A stretch of DNA of 64,000 nucleotides from NCBI GenBank assembly GCA_037044905.1, contig JBAOKB010000154.1:248001-312000 (forward strand), read 5' to 3'. Below are positions 1 through 10,169 of the stretch, piece by piece. The stretch comes from Hortaea werneckii. Lineage: Eukaryota; Ascomycota; Dothideomycetes; Mycosphaerellales; Teratosphaeriaceae. Every line of letters starts with the position of its first letter. The stretch's first letter is position 1. Below the pieces are notes generated by a model, which was given only the letters and a program-made list of their open reading frames with translations, did not search any database and was not told the DNA's origin. A program made the position numbers and the translations under genes.

Positions 1-1498
1 TCGGAGATGCCCAGCCCAATCTCGGAGGCCTTGCGATTCAGATGTCACGTTGACGTCGGGGAAGTTGGAGAATGAGGCGCCATCATTGTCTGTCGTGCCA
101 AAGATGACCGGCACATGCGCCGTGCTGCCATTCTTGGTCGACACAATCAATTGCTCCGTGGTGATGATATCTCCGTCCTGTACAATATAGCGTGCTACCG
201 TCGATAGACCGACCAGCGTGTCTGCTGGCACTGTCTTCAAGCAAGCGATCTGTGCGTCAAGACTGGTCTGGTTGCAGCCTGCCTCGCTGAAAATTTGCTG
301 ACCAGCACGGTCATACGACTCTTCGATGGTCAGGTATGAGCTGTATTCCGTGCCGTAATTTCCCATCCAGACCAAGGTCTACACCGCCGCCCAGGTTGCT
401 CTGGGCCACTGCGCCAGCGAACAGATTCTCCTCGATCGCAGGCGGCGAGGCAAGGAGTGCACGAACAGAAGCTGCGCCTGCTGAACCTCCAATGATGGTA
501 ATCTGGTCAGGGTCGCCTCCAAAGTTGGCAATGTTTTGCTTCGCCCAGCGAAGAGCTGTGATTTGATCACCGATGCCATAGTTTCCGTTGATATCCGTTC
601 CTGGGATCGCGAGGAAGCCTAAGGTGCTGAGACGGTAGTTGATTTCGACGCTGACAATGTCCTCTCGGGAAGCAAAGTTGCCTCCGTCCATTCCGCCGCT
701 GGCACCCGAGCCTCCGGTGAATCCACCGCCATGGATACTAAACAGAACGGGCTTCAGGCCTTTCTTTGAACCAGCCTTGGGGATGAAAGGGGTTTGAATG
801 TTCAAGAAGAGACAATCCTCTCCACTGTTATCATCGAAATTCTGTGCACAGTCCTGGCTGTAGCTTGTAGCCTGTATGGTTTGGCCTGTCTGGTTGTAAA
901 GCGTGGAGTACTCAAAGCGAGCTGGCGGCGTCGCGTAAGGGATACCAAGGAAACGGAACGACTTCTGGTTTCTGAAGCCGACATAGTTGTTGCCAGTTGA
1001 TGCTATCGTCAGCTCAGTCGAGGCGTTCGCCGCAGCGCTGGTGAGTGCACTGGAGGTGCTCGATTGTGTACAGAGTACGGGAAGCCGCCTGTGGCCACGG
1101 GCCTTTTTATGATATTTTAGAGTACCAAAGACGGTCGGAGACACGACAGCATCCTCTATGAGGAACTGCTGGAACGGATGGTATCTGCCACTGTACTCCA
1201 GATAGGCAAGCTGGTGGAAGAAGTCCGAGCTATGATCCTCGAGAGCGGCCTGGGAAAGAAGAGATTCTCCAATGTTTGAGCAAGCAGCGGCCGCGTTGCT
1301 TGCTGTCATAGGGTCAAGCAGAATAGCACCGATATGGTTCGCATCATCAGACGAATTGAGATTGTTCTGATAAAGCAGCGTAAGAGATGTTTTGGCATTA
1401 GACACGCTGGCCTCCCCTCTCGAATCAATCAATGGGGATGCCGAGACTGCTGTTGCCAGCAGGCCAGCAGCCAACGCTCCTGTGGTCGAGCCAAGCAT
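1..1498 (-). CDS. Secreted type-B carboxylesterase/lipase, C-terminus beyond window
   Basis: An alpha/beta hydrolase of the COesterase family, expected to be secreted and to split carboxylic esters; the substrate cannot be told. The Met at 1498 opens a signal peptide (hydrophobic run ending near SASP); another in-frame Met lies at 1549. A prodomain-like stretch of about 165 residues comes before the fold. The EDCLFLN signature is at about residues 227-233, the oxyanion loop HGGGF at 256-260, and the nucleophile elbow GGSAG at 337-341 with Ser 339. Most relatives have Glu before the Ser, here Gly. The reading frame breaks near position 360 inside GGGAAATT: removing one base restores NYGTEYSSYL-type family sequence, which then stays open to position 1. 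The His of the triad lies outside the window. It is transcribed divergently from the sulfurase gene. The family call is firm; the frameshift is probably a sequence error. Confidence 0.85.
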
Positions 1499-1566
1499 GG
1501 TGATCGGTAGACAAGAGGGTTGAAGCGGTAGCGAGGTGGTACCTACCAAGACTCAATGCCAGCTAC

Positions 1567-1575
1567 CTTTATATT
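1567..1575 (-). promoter_or_regulatory. TATA-like box of the carboxylesterase gene
   Basis: On the minus strand the sequence AATATAAAG sits about 70 bases upstream of the chosen start codon at 1498. That is a plausible place for a fungal core promoter with a short leader. Confidence 0.35.
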
Positions 1576-2441
1576 CCCGGTTATTTTCATACCTGAAAAC
1601 CTGCTAACATCATGACCGGCTTGTTCGAGCCGTGCTCATGCACTTCCCCATCTTCTCCAATTAAGCCACACTTTCAATCTGGGGCTTCCTTTCCGCCGTG
1701 AAGGTGCAATTATTACTACTGCAGAAAGTCGGCATGTAGACCGCGCGCCATGATTTTAGCCGGTGCTTGGGTGTCATTCTGATTCTACCGGCATGGCTTT
1801 AGCCAGGAAGCTTTTGAGCCGCGGGCTGATATCCTCGGTTCTCCATCGCCGTCGCGTGGCTCATACAGCATCAGGTATGCCTCCACTACTGCACTAGATC
1901 TGTACGATTGAATGCAGGCGGAAATCGTTGTGAGGAGACAAGGTAGATGGCGAAGACTGGGGACCCCGTACGGAGGCAGTCTCCGCTTCTTCGGAAACGA
2001 GACGGCTTGGGCTGGCATTCACGTCCACGTGACCGAATGCCTGCCACGATCGAGTGTCTCATTGAGATTGCTTGGAACTTGCAGTCCATCTGGATTCTTA
2101 GGCGGAGCTTTGCCATGTTCACTGTGCTGTAGTCATATGCAACAGGAAGTAGAATGCGTGAGAGTGTCAAGACATGGACCAAAGAAGTCGCCCGGCGCGC
2201 AGCGCTTATCGGCGAGCTCCGCCCTGATAAAGAACCAGGACAACTGACCGCTGGCTTTCCCACATCCATCGACTACTTCGTGATACTGTAGTCTCATCAT
2301 TACCAGCCTCTCGCTACCTATCACGTAGGCATTCAAATTGCTCAATGACCTTAGTCCTAACTTCGATTGGTTGTTGGCTGCTGTTTGACGACTACGGGTA
2401 ACACGAAAGGACAGCAGCAGCTACTGGACCTTTTTGCCACC
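1576..2441. other. Divergent intergenic region, carboxylesterase / Moco sulfurase
   Basis: This spacer separates two start codons that face away from each other, so it should hold both promoters. The open frames inside it overlap on both strands, have no recognisable domain and look like chance frames. Confidence 0.5.
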
Positions 2442-4805
2442 ATGTCGGCCAACAACCTCCCTGACCTGTCTACTGAGGCGTACGATAGCTACATTGAGTC
2501 CATGCGCAAAGAACAGTATCCGATGCTTCACGAAGCTCTCTATCTGGACCATGCCGGCACGACACCCTACAGCAAGCGGTTAATGGACCGCTTCCATGCC
2601 GAGATGATGGGAAGCTTGTTTGGCAATCCTCATTCTGCATCGCCGTCAAGCCAGCGCAGTACTCAGATGGTCGAGGACACACGATTGCAGTTGTTGAACT
2701 TCTGCGGTGCTGATCCGGATGTCTTTGATGTTGTATTTACAGCCAATTCTACAGCAGCGATTAAACTTGTCATGGAAGCTTTCCGCGAGCAGGAGGCAGG
2801 CTTCTGGTACGGCTATCATGTCGATTCACATACCAGCCTGGTGGGTGTGCGGGAAGCTGCGACGCGCATCGCTGTTTCGAATCTGATAGTGAAGTGGAGA
2901 GCTGGATAGGAGGCCAAGATGCAGCCACCCACCAGGCTCCCCGTTTATTCGCGCATCCTGCACAATCGAACATGACAGGTCGTCGATTACCACTTGGCTG
3001 GTGCAGCCGTCTGAGACAAGAGCATTCCCGGAGACGGACGTATACTCTGCTAGACGCGGCTGCATACGCTTCGACAAGTCCACTGGATTTAAGTAACACA
3101 GATGCAGCGCCCGACTTCACTGTTCTCAGTCTGTACAAGATATTTGGCTTTCCTGATCTCGGTGCATTGGTAGTGCGAAAAGAATGTGCGCCACTCTTTC
3201 GGAAACGGAGATATTTTGGTGGTGGCAACGTGGACATGGTCGTCTGCTTGAAAGAGCAATGGCATGCTCCGAAGTCAGGTGCTTTGCATGAGCAGCTGGA
3301 AGACGGCACTCTTCCAATTCCATAGCATCATTGCGCTCAAGGCTGCTATGGAAACACAGCTGGAATTGTTTGGGACGCTGGAGAGGGTGTCTCGTCATAC
3401 AGCTTATCTAACAAGGCGAATGCGTCAAGGTTTAGCGGAGCTCAAACATGGCAATGGGAAACGAATTGCTTCCATTTACGGCAGTCCGACACTTGAGCAC
3501 GATGATGCAAATACACTTGGCCCGATCATTGCCTTCAATTTGCAGGACAGTCGAAACAGCTGGGTCAGCAATACAGAAGTTGAAAAACTAGCTTCAGTAA
3601 AGGGCATCCATCTACGCACAGGCGGTGTGTGCAACCCTGGCGGCATTGCGCATGCTCTCGGGCTCAGTCCTTGGGAGATGCGAGAAAATTTCTCGGCTGG
3701 GCATCGATGCGGTGGCGAGAACGACATCATGAACGGCAAGCCGACAGGTGTGATTCGTGTCAGTCTTGGAGCCACAAGTACGATATCAGATGTCGATGGA
3801 TTTCTCGACTTCGTCAAGCAATTCTTCGTTGAAGAGGATCCGAGAACCATCGCCGTCTATCCCGGCAGCATGTCAAACACAACGTCGTTTCCATATTGAG
3901 AGTTTGACAGTATATCCGATCAAGAGTTGTGCGGGTTGGCAAATACCAAACGGTACTTCCTGGGAGGTACGCCAAGAAGGTCTCGCATGGGACCGAGAGT
4001 GGTGCATTGTGCATCAAGGCACTGGCAAGGCGCTTAGCCAGAAGCAACATCCGCAAATGGCGCTTATGCGGCCTCACTTGGACTTTGAGGCCGGCATGTT
4101 GCGCATCACGGCTCCGAGCGCGGTCGAGAGTATCTCCGTGCCCCTTTCCAAGGACCCTCGATGCTTCGAGGACAAAGATCTTGCCCAGCGTGATGCTAGT
4201 GTTTGCGGTGAGGTTATCCAGTCACAAACGTACACTTCACCTGCGATAGCGGAGTATCTCACCAAAGCGCTCGGTGTAGCCTGTACCCTTGCACGATTCC
4301 CAGCAGCAAGCACGCAGTCAGCCTCAGTGAGGCATAGCAAGGCTCACTTGCCACGCTCGGGTGGTATGGGGACAGACATGGCGCCACGGATTTTATTAAG
4401 CAACGAGTCACCTATCCTCACAATTTCTCGTTCCTCATTGAACCGACTGAACGAGCAGATCAAGGCAAAGGCGGCAAGGCAGCCCATCCGGCTGTCTTTC
4501 GAGCCAACATTCTGCTCGCCGAGTCACCTCTCTCCCCACCAGGTCAAGAGCAGCCGTGGGCGGAAGATCAGTGGCGCGGCATGCGGATAGACAGGACCGA
4601 CGGGGCAGCCATGGAGTTCCTGGGAGGCTGCAGGAGATGCCAGATGGTGTGTATTGATCAAAGGAGTGGGGAGAAGAACCAAGAGCCATTCGTTACCTTG
4701 GCTAAGACGAGACGGTTTGATGGGCGAGTGCTATTCGGGGTGCATACTGCACTGCAACCGGATCAGAAGGAGGAAGCCTTCGCATCGCTGCTGGCGACTT
4801 TGTAG
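2442..4805 (+). CDS. hxB: Molybdenum cofactor sulfurase, four frame breaks
   Basis: Adds the terminal sulfur to the molybdenum cofactor of xanthine dehydrogenase-type enzymes. The start at 2442 follows a CCACC context. The N-terminal half is a class V aminotransferase/NifS fold: LDHAGTTPYS near residue 35, the PLP-lysine motif LSLYKIFGFP, and the sulfur-accepting Cys in RTGGVCNPGG. The C-terminal half is a MOSC domain beginning IESLTVYPIKSC and ending with GGCRRCQMVCID. The product would be about 787 residues. The frame breaks near 2865 (base missing), 3315 (extra base in CCAATTCC), 3850-3895 (one extra or two missing) and 4475 (base missing). Each break lies inside conserved sequence that continues without loss in the next frame, so they are not introns. 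The shifts sum to zero. Either this is a pseudogene or the sequence has indel errors; the preserved catalytic residues favour errors. Confidence 0.88.
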
Positions 4806-5162
4806 AGACTTTCACTTGATGAGGAATGTCGTACCCAGGCAACTGGGATTGTGTATATACTGTACTTGGTACATTTCACATTTCATGATCCTTTGACTAA
4901 TCTGTAGCATTGGACGGCTTTGAGTTATCATGTGAATTGTTGACGTGATTAGCGTGATCATGGCCTGCGGCTTACGTCGGGAAGCTCATTTTGTTTGCTC
5001 CACCCTCAATGCTGCCGCTTATCGTGGACATTACTAGTCTCGCCGTCCAACTACAGCATCGTTCAAGTCGTTTTGTAGGCCGACTGTCACCCTTGGTGTG
5101 CTACCAAACATTCATACCAACGTCCGTGTAATTGCGACAAGCCCCGAAATCCCCTCTCCATC
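4806..5162. other. Intergenic, 3' of sulfurase and promoter of Shr3
   Basis: No gene is seen. It holds the sulfurase 3' region and the leader of the following plus-strand gene. Confidence 0.5.
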
Positions 5163-5896
5163 ATGGCAGGGAAAAGCGCCGTCTCGCCTTTCGCGACCTT
5201 CTTGATCATCGGCCGTACGTATGGGGAATCCACGACACGCGATGGCCACGTCTGACACTGTGTATAGCGACATGCTTCTTCCTCGGCATCCTCTTCGCCC
5301 TGTTCCCGTACGATTATAATGTCCTCTGGACATCCCCCGCCGCCGACAACTCGACCGTCGACCTGCGCGCCTACTACTTCGACATGCAGGAGAACCATAT
5401 CAAGTTCCTGCACGCTTCGCCGCCGCTGATCAGCCGCATCCTGCACATCGTCATCGGCACCGGCCTGCTGGGCTTCATCCTGAAGCTCTACAAGCCCAGC
5501 GAAGCCAACATGCTGTTCGACGGCGCCAGCTTGGTGCTGTACATGTGCGGCGTGAGCGTCTACATCGCCAACATCGTCAAGGGCCTCCGCACCGTCACGG
5601 CAGAGATGTACGGCGATAGCGCGAACGCGCCGCAGGCGGACCCGGCCAAACCCCAGGAGGGCGAGCTGATCGGGCGCGAGGACACCTTGCGGGTCTTGGC
5701 CGCGAGCAATACCATTCTCGCGCTTGTGCTCGTGGGGGTCCTGGTCCTGCAGGCTGGACAGTGGTATGCGCAGCGGAAGGAAGCACAGGAGATTGAGCAG
5801 ATGGACAAGGCGCGCGATGAGAAGAAGAAGGCACGCGAGCAGGGCGGGAGTGCGACCCATGGCAACCATCCGACTTTGGGCAAGAAGAAACAATGA
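5163..5896 (+). CDS. SHR3: Shr3-type ER packaging chaperone
   Basis: A membrane protein of the endoplasmic reticulum that in yeast keeps amino-acid permeases folded and loads them into COPII vesicles. Two exons, 5163-5214 and 5268-5896, joined across a 53-base intron (GTACGT...TATAG), give 226 residues. The splice restores the family start: GPT at the junction, followed by CFFLGILFALFPYDYNVLW. Four hydrophobic segments follow (near residues 15-35, 65-85, 95-115 and 150-170), then a charged coiled-coil-like tail rich in Lys, Glu and Arg ending in KKKQ, which fits a cytosolic COPII-interacting or ER-retention tail. Length and architecture match filamentous-fungal Shr3. The 3' end faces the GH47 gene. 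Confidence 0.88.
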
Positions 5897-6410
5897 TTCG
5901 GCTTATACTGTAGTTAGCACCCGCATGTTGGATCCGTCTTAGAATGCCCGTGAATGTGACAAATCGTGGCATGGCAACATGATGTCTACCTAAAGTACAG
6001 AAATGGAAGCTTTGCGGTTGGTGCAGCATTCCTCGAACTCCTACATTATCTACAGTCTAAATTTGCTATAAGAATCGCGGAAATTGAACGCATCCCATTG
6101 CTATAGAGGAATCATTGCTAACTGAAGGCGCAATAAAGTAGCGTCGAGAGCGAGAACAGCTAACGTGGATTAATAAATATAGAGCGCAGTGTTGCTAGTC
6201 GGAGGATTCCACTGTACATGGACTTCGAACTGTACGACCTTTCAAGCACAGTCCAGGCCTCCTGTCCAGAGAATGCCTTATTATTACGTGCAACAAGCTG
6301 ACAAGCAGCTGCTGATACCAGGACATGCACCAATCAATTGCAACACTTCAATTTCGGACACTAGATTTCGTAACTTTTATGTGACAATCAATTCACATTC
6401 GAGTGTGCGG
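5897..6410. other. Convergent intergenic spacer with dispersed repeat
   Basis: Holds the 3' regions of SHR3 and of the GH47 gene. No coding potential was recognised. A 90-base element with a second copy near 24.13 kb lies inside it. Confidence 0.5.
6065..6158. repeat. Dispersed ~90-base element, copy A
   Basis: Shares ordered identical blocks with 24127-24218: an 11-base block TAAGAATCGCG (6069), the 11-base block CATTGCTATAG (6096) and the 10-base block CATTGCTAAC (6113), then GAAGG, CAAT and GTAGC. Block spacing is 27 and 17 here, 26 and 17 in copy B. Both copies lie between convergent genes. No terminal repeats or coding sequence were seen. Confidence 0.7.
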
Positions 6411-8612
6411 TCAGCTACCTTTTCCGGCTTCAGCAGCTTCTGTATTGGTAGATGCCGATTCACCATCCCTTGCTACAGGCGGCTCTGCTTGGGTGCTCTC
6501 ACCAGCAGAGGGCTCTCTCATGGCAGCCGCTGTATCAGCAGTCCCCTCAACACCTTGAGCTGCAGCCTTTTGCCTCTCCCATCCTGTCGTGAAGAGTTTG
6601 CCCAGCTGGAAGCGAGGGAAAGCATGTGCTTCTGTGTTGAAGACAACCTCGTTGAGGGGCAATATGTCAGGTGGCGAGAAAAGAAGGTAGAGATACTTGA
6701 GCGTCTCGGCCTACGCAGCTGTGTCAGTAGCGATCATCGGTATGAGGTACAAGGCAGACTTACCAGCCAGAAGCTTTCCATGTTGTCTCTCAATGGAGGC
6801 GGGACTGCATTGACATTACCAATGGAGCTATAGCCTTTGCCATCGGGAGTGATGGTGTGCTTGATAAAGGACTCAAACATCCTCCAACCCCACTCGCGGT
6901 ACTTCTCATCGCCTGTTATCCGCCACATGTAGAACAAACTTTCGATCGTTTCCGGACGCTGCAGGTTATGGGTGTCTGCAGACTTAATCACGTAGTCACT
7001 AAAGTCGTCCTTGCCTGTCGACAAGGCTGGCAGGTCAGGTCCGCGAGGTCGGTTGCTCGGCGTAAAGTCTTCGTACATGAGCGGTTGTTCGTGGAGGTTG
7101 AAGTATGTGATTTCTGGTGCCAGTCCAGTAGGTGTGACAGTGTACATGCCCCAGAAAGTCTTCATGAGTTCCTCAGCAAGCTGCATGTCTTCCTCCTGCT
7201 CTGGGCCCCAATTTGGCTGCTTTCTGGCCTGTGAGAGGGGCAAGCCTCCAGTAGTAGCAAGTGCGATAGTTCCAGGCATAAAAGCAACCAGATGGTCCAT
7301 CTTAGGCTCTAACCTGCCGTCAAGACCGTTGGGCTTCTCAGCCAAAACAGTAAAGTTGTGAGGATAGCTGTAGGTCAAGAGATGCTTCTTGATTCCCTTC
7401 ATACTTTCATTCCACATACCCTGGTATATAGGTTCTTGCTGGCTTGTTTGCAAATACTGCTTAATGAGGTATTCGTAGTAGCTGTCGCCTCGACTTCCGA
7501 GACGGATGTTGTTGCCGCGGAAGGCGCCCATGTCTGCATACATGAAGATGGGTACGAGGCCGTCAGTTGGGTGCTGTTTATCAATAACTTCCATGACCTT
7601 TTCAGCCTTGTCCCAATAATGATCCTCGCCGGTTAGCTTAGCCAGATACTTGAGCTCCAACTGAACACTTGTAGCTTCAGCCGTAGATGAAGCACCCCCA
7701 TCTGCGTGGGAGGGAATGCCTTGAGAGGTATGTAAATTAACACTCGCAAGTGGCACACCTGACCGGGTCTCAAAAGCCCCCAGCAGGCGATCCGCCAGAT
7801 CTGTAGCCTTTTCGATATATAGGTCGTCGCTGAGGCCATCGCTGACTGGTGCAAATTGGCCTGAAAAGCTCGTACTGAGGTAGTGGGCTGAAAGCAAGCC
7901 ACCAAGCATGCGGATTGTGGTTTCGAAGGTGCTCACGTCGTGGTCCTGGTCGTAATTCAAGTCATCCTTGATCCACTGACGAGCGTGGGTAAGCTCAGTC
8001 GTCAGGTTCATGAGCATCATGGTATCCAGTGCGTCGACAATGATCCAGCCCAGGCCGTTTGGAGTCATCTTTTTGCCATCCTTTGCAACTGGGTGATATT
8101 CATCCTGGCCTGAAGAAGACGTCAGCTGGCCTTCTTTCCCTGTACAATACCAGAAACTCATACTTGGACATACCCCAACCGTGCTTTTCGTAATCGGCGA
8201 AGGACGTTCTGAAGGCCTCCTTGACCAACTCCGCTCTCGCATCCCAATCCACGGCCGTAGAGCCCCCGAACCATGACGAGCTCGTGCTCTTCTTGCCTGT
8301 GACACCATTGCTACTCCCAGAAAGATATGAAAGCGGGGATAGTATTCCAAAGTACCAACTGAGCCCCGCAAGCCCAGCTAGTACTAGACCCATTGTCCTC
8401 TTGCGTCTAAACCACGGCAAGTGCCTCCCGCTCTTCAAGTGTGCATATGGTTTGTCTTTGTACATAGGCAGGGCCTCCTGAGTTCCATTGCCAAATATGC
8501 CACTGATCTTTTCTGTCACGCTCCCTTGGCCATGCCCATCCGCCAAGCTGTGCCAATGATCTGGGTGTCTTTGCGTCGGGCCGCCTGATATAGGCGGTGC
8601 ATAGGACGACAT
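6411..8612 (-). CDS. MNS1: GH47 class I alpha-1,2-mannosidase
   Basis: Trims alpha-1,2-linked mannose from N-glycans in the ER or Golgi. Three exons, 8174-8612, 6764-8109 and 6411-6710, give 694 residues. The first intron uses donor GTATGTCC, which restores KHGWGQDEYHPV; the second (53 bases) uses GTAAGT and restores the MESFWLAETLKYLYLLF end of the catalytic domain. It is a type II membrane protein: a cytosolic tail of about 70 residues, one anchor (TMGLVLAGLAGLSWYFGIL), a Ser-rich stem, then the GH47 domain. Family motifs visible are WIIVDALDTM, GSRGDSYYEYL, MDHLVAFMPGT and RPETIESLFYMWR. The acidic catalytic residues of these motifs are kept. An Ala/Glu-rich tail of about 60 residues after the catalytic domain is lineage-style extra. 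The reading frame is intact throughout. Confidence 0.93.
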
Positions 8613-9228
8613 GTTCGATGCTGCCGGCGGAGCCAATGCCTCTTCAGGGGCTCGATCTCTTCCCAGGCGACGGAGTACGTCCAAAGTACGAAGTGGAGCG
8701 AAGGAGGCCAGAGCCAGGGGAACGCCGCAGGTTAAAGGGGTCACGGTTGTTCATATCATGCTCACAGTTTCCTTCCAGTCGACCACCCGCCCAATGCAGA
8801 AAAAAGACAGCGAAAATGGAGATGATCTGCAACACCCAAGTCAACACACTTTGCCACCCTGTTCACCACCTCAAACCTCTGCTACAGTCCCAGTAGTAGG
8901 AACAGTGGTGCTTTGCTCTTGATGCCATGTGTCTCGTGAGGCGCGTCCGGGACCCTGCAGCGGGCCAGGCCGCACCGTTTCGCGCAACTGGGACGCGTCC
9001 AATGGCTGCATCGATTGCGCCACCCATGGCGGCTTCGCCAAGTGAATGCTCTTGACCTGCTCGACCTGCTCGTCCTATCAACCCTATCTTCATCCTCAAC
9101 GCATAATCGAGGAGAGGGACGTTGATAGAGTTTCGCGCCCACACACCTGTACCGCATCTGTCTCGGCATAGCCCTTCTGAATCATCGTAAAACCAGCAGC
9201 AGCCACCAGCATTCTACATACTGACAAC
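8613..9228. promoter_or_regulatory. Divergent promoter region, GH47 / small membrane protein
   Basis: The two start codons face away from each other across about 620 bases. Open frames inside it (minus strand 8863-9169) have no recognisable feature and lie in a GC-rich stretch, so they are treated as chance. Confidence 0.45.
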
Positions 9229-9597
9229 ATGCCTACAACTACTCCAATCGATAGGGCGATGAACAGTCGCGTAAGTATCAGGCTAATGGCCTGTCCGGTT
9301 CGCGCTGATGATAGCTTCAGAACCTCTTCTTCGGCTTCGCAGCTGTCATTACAGGCGTTGCAGCGTGGTCGATCTGGGGCGGCGATATGTTCCCGCAGGC
9401 CACTGAGCCCAAAGGCGATCCACGCAACTGGACCGAAGAGCAGATGAGAGCATGGCTGGATGCTGTAAGCATTATGTCCTTGGAAATTGCACCATAACGC
9501 TGATCCGTTGTAGAGAGGTCTCTTCCCTGGCCAGGCAGCAACCAAGGAGGAGCTGCTGGCGAGAGTCGAAGCAAACATGCATGCACCAAGGACCTGA
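9229..9597 (+). CDS. Small single-pass membrane protein with Ish1/Msc1-like helix motif
   Basis: Three exons, 9229-9270, 9321-9464 and 9514-9597, joined across 50- and 49-base introns, give 89 residues. All phases close exactly and each junction has GT-AG ends (two GTAAG donors). After a polar start there is one hydrophobic segment (LFFGFAAVITGVAAWSIWGG, about residues 16-35), then an acidic WTEEQMRAWLDARGLFPG stretch followed by TKEELLARVEANM. That last half resembles one Ish1/Msc1-type helical repeat, known in fungal stress-nucleus and meiotic recombination proteins; the match is by eye only. Function unknown; probably a small organelle or ER membrane protein. Too fragmented to show as one open frame, but the three-way phase agreement makes it convincing. 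Confidence 0.78.
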
Positions 9598-10169
9598 GCT
9601 GGCTTTGCTTTGCCAGGAGAACTTGCTTGTTGTTCCTAGTGCTGACCTATCATTCTGAGATGTATTACCAAACCGCTGAGAAAGAGTGAGACTTTATTGT
9701 CAACCAGTACAGGAGCAGATCGCCATCTAGGTCGGTCAGAGAGTCCAATTCGATGCCCCTTGTCTGGTCTTTAGTCCTGTGCCAGCGCAATTGGGTCTAT
9801 TTGTGCGGCTTTATATGATTGACAAATGATTGCCATGTCACTTTCAAGACTTTGGAACCCAGTGTGAGGTGCAAAGGGACGATCACTAACCACCCTTTGA
9901 TGCAACTAGGACAAGCTGACTGGACCTCACTTCATTTCACTTCATTTCACATGTTGGTGGTCTGCCTAAAGATTAAATCCCTAGCGCTCACATGACAGCC
10001 AGCATCTACAAAAGGTCACTACTCATTCCTAGATCTAACCTTTGTAACGACATCAACAGTGCTTTAGCCTGCATAACAACTCAACGGATACGCTTTGCTG
10101 CCGGCAAATCACATCATTGAACACGCAAGCTATTCTGTCGGACTGCAACGAGGTTACTTGCACACACTT
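9598..10169. other. Intergenic, no gene seen
   Basis: Non-coding by inspection. It contains a short direct repeat of ACTTCATTTC at about 9930-9950. It probably includes the promoter and possibly an unseen first exon of the next gene. Confidence 0.4.
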
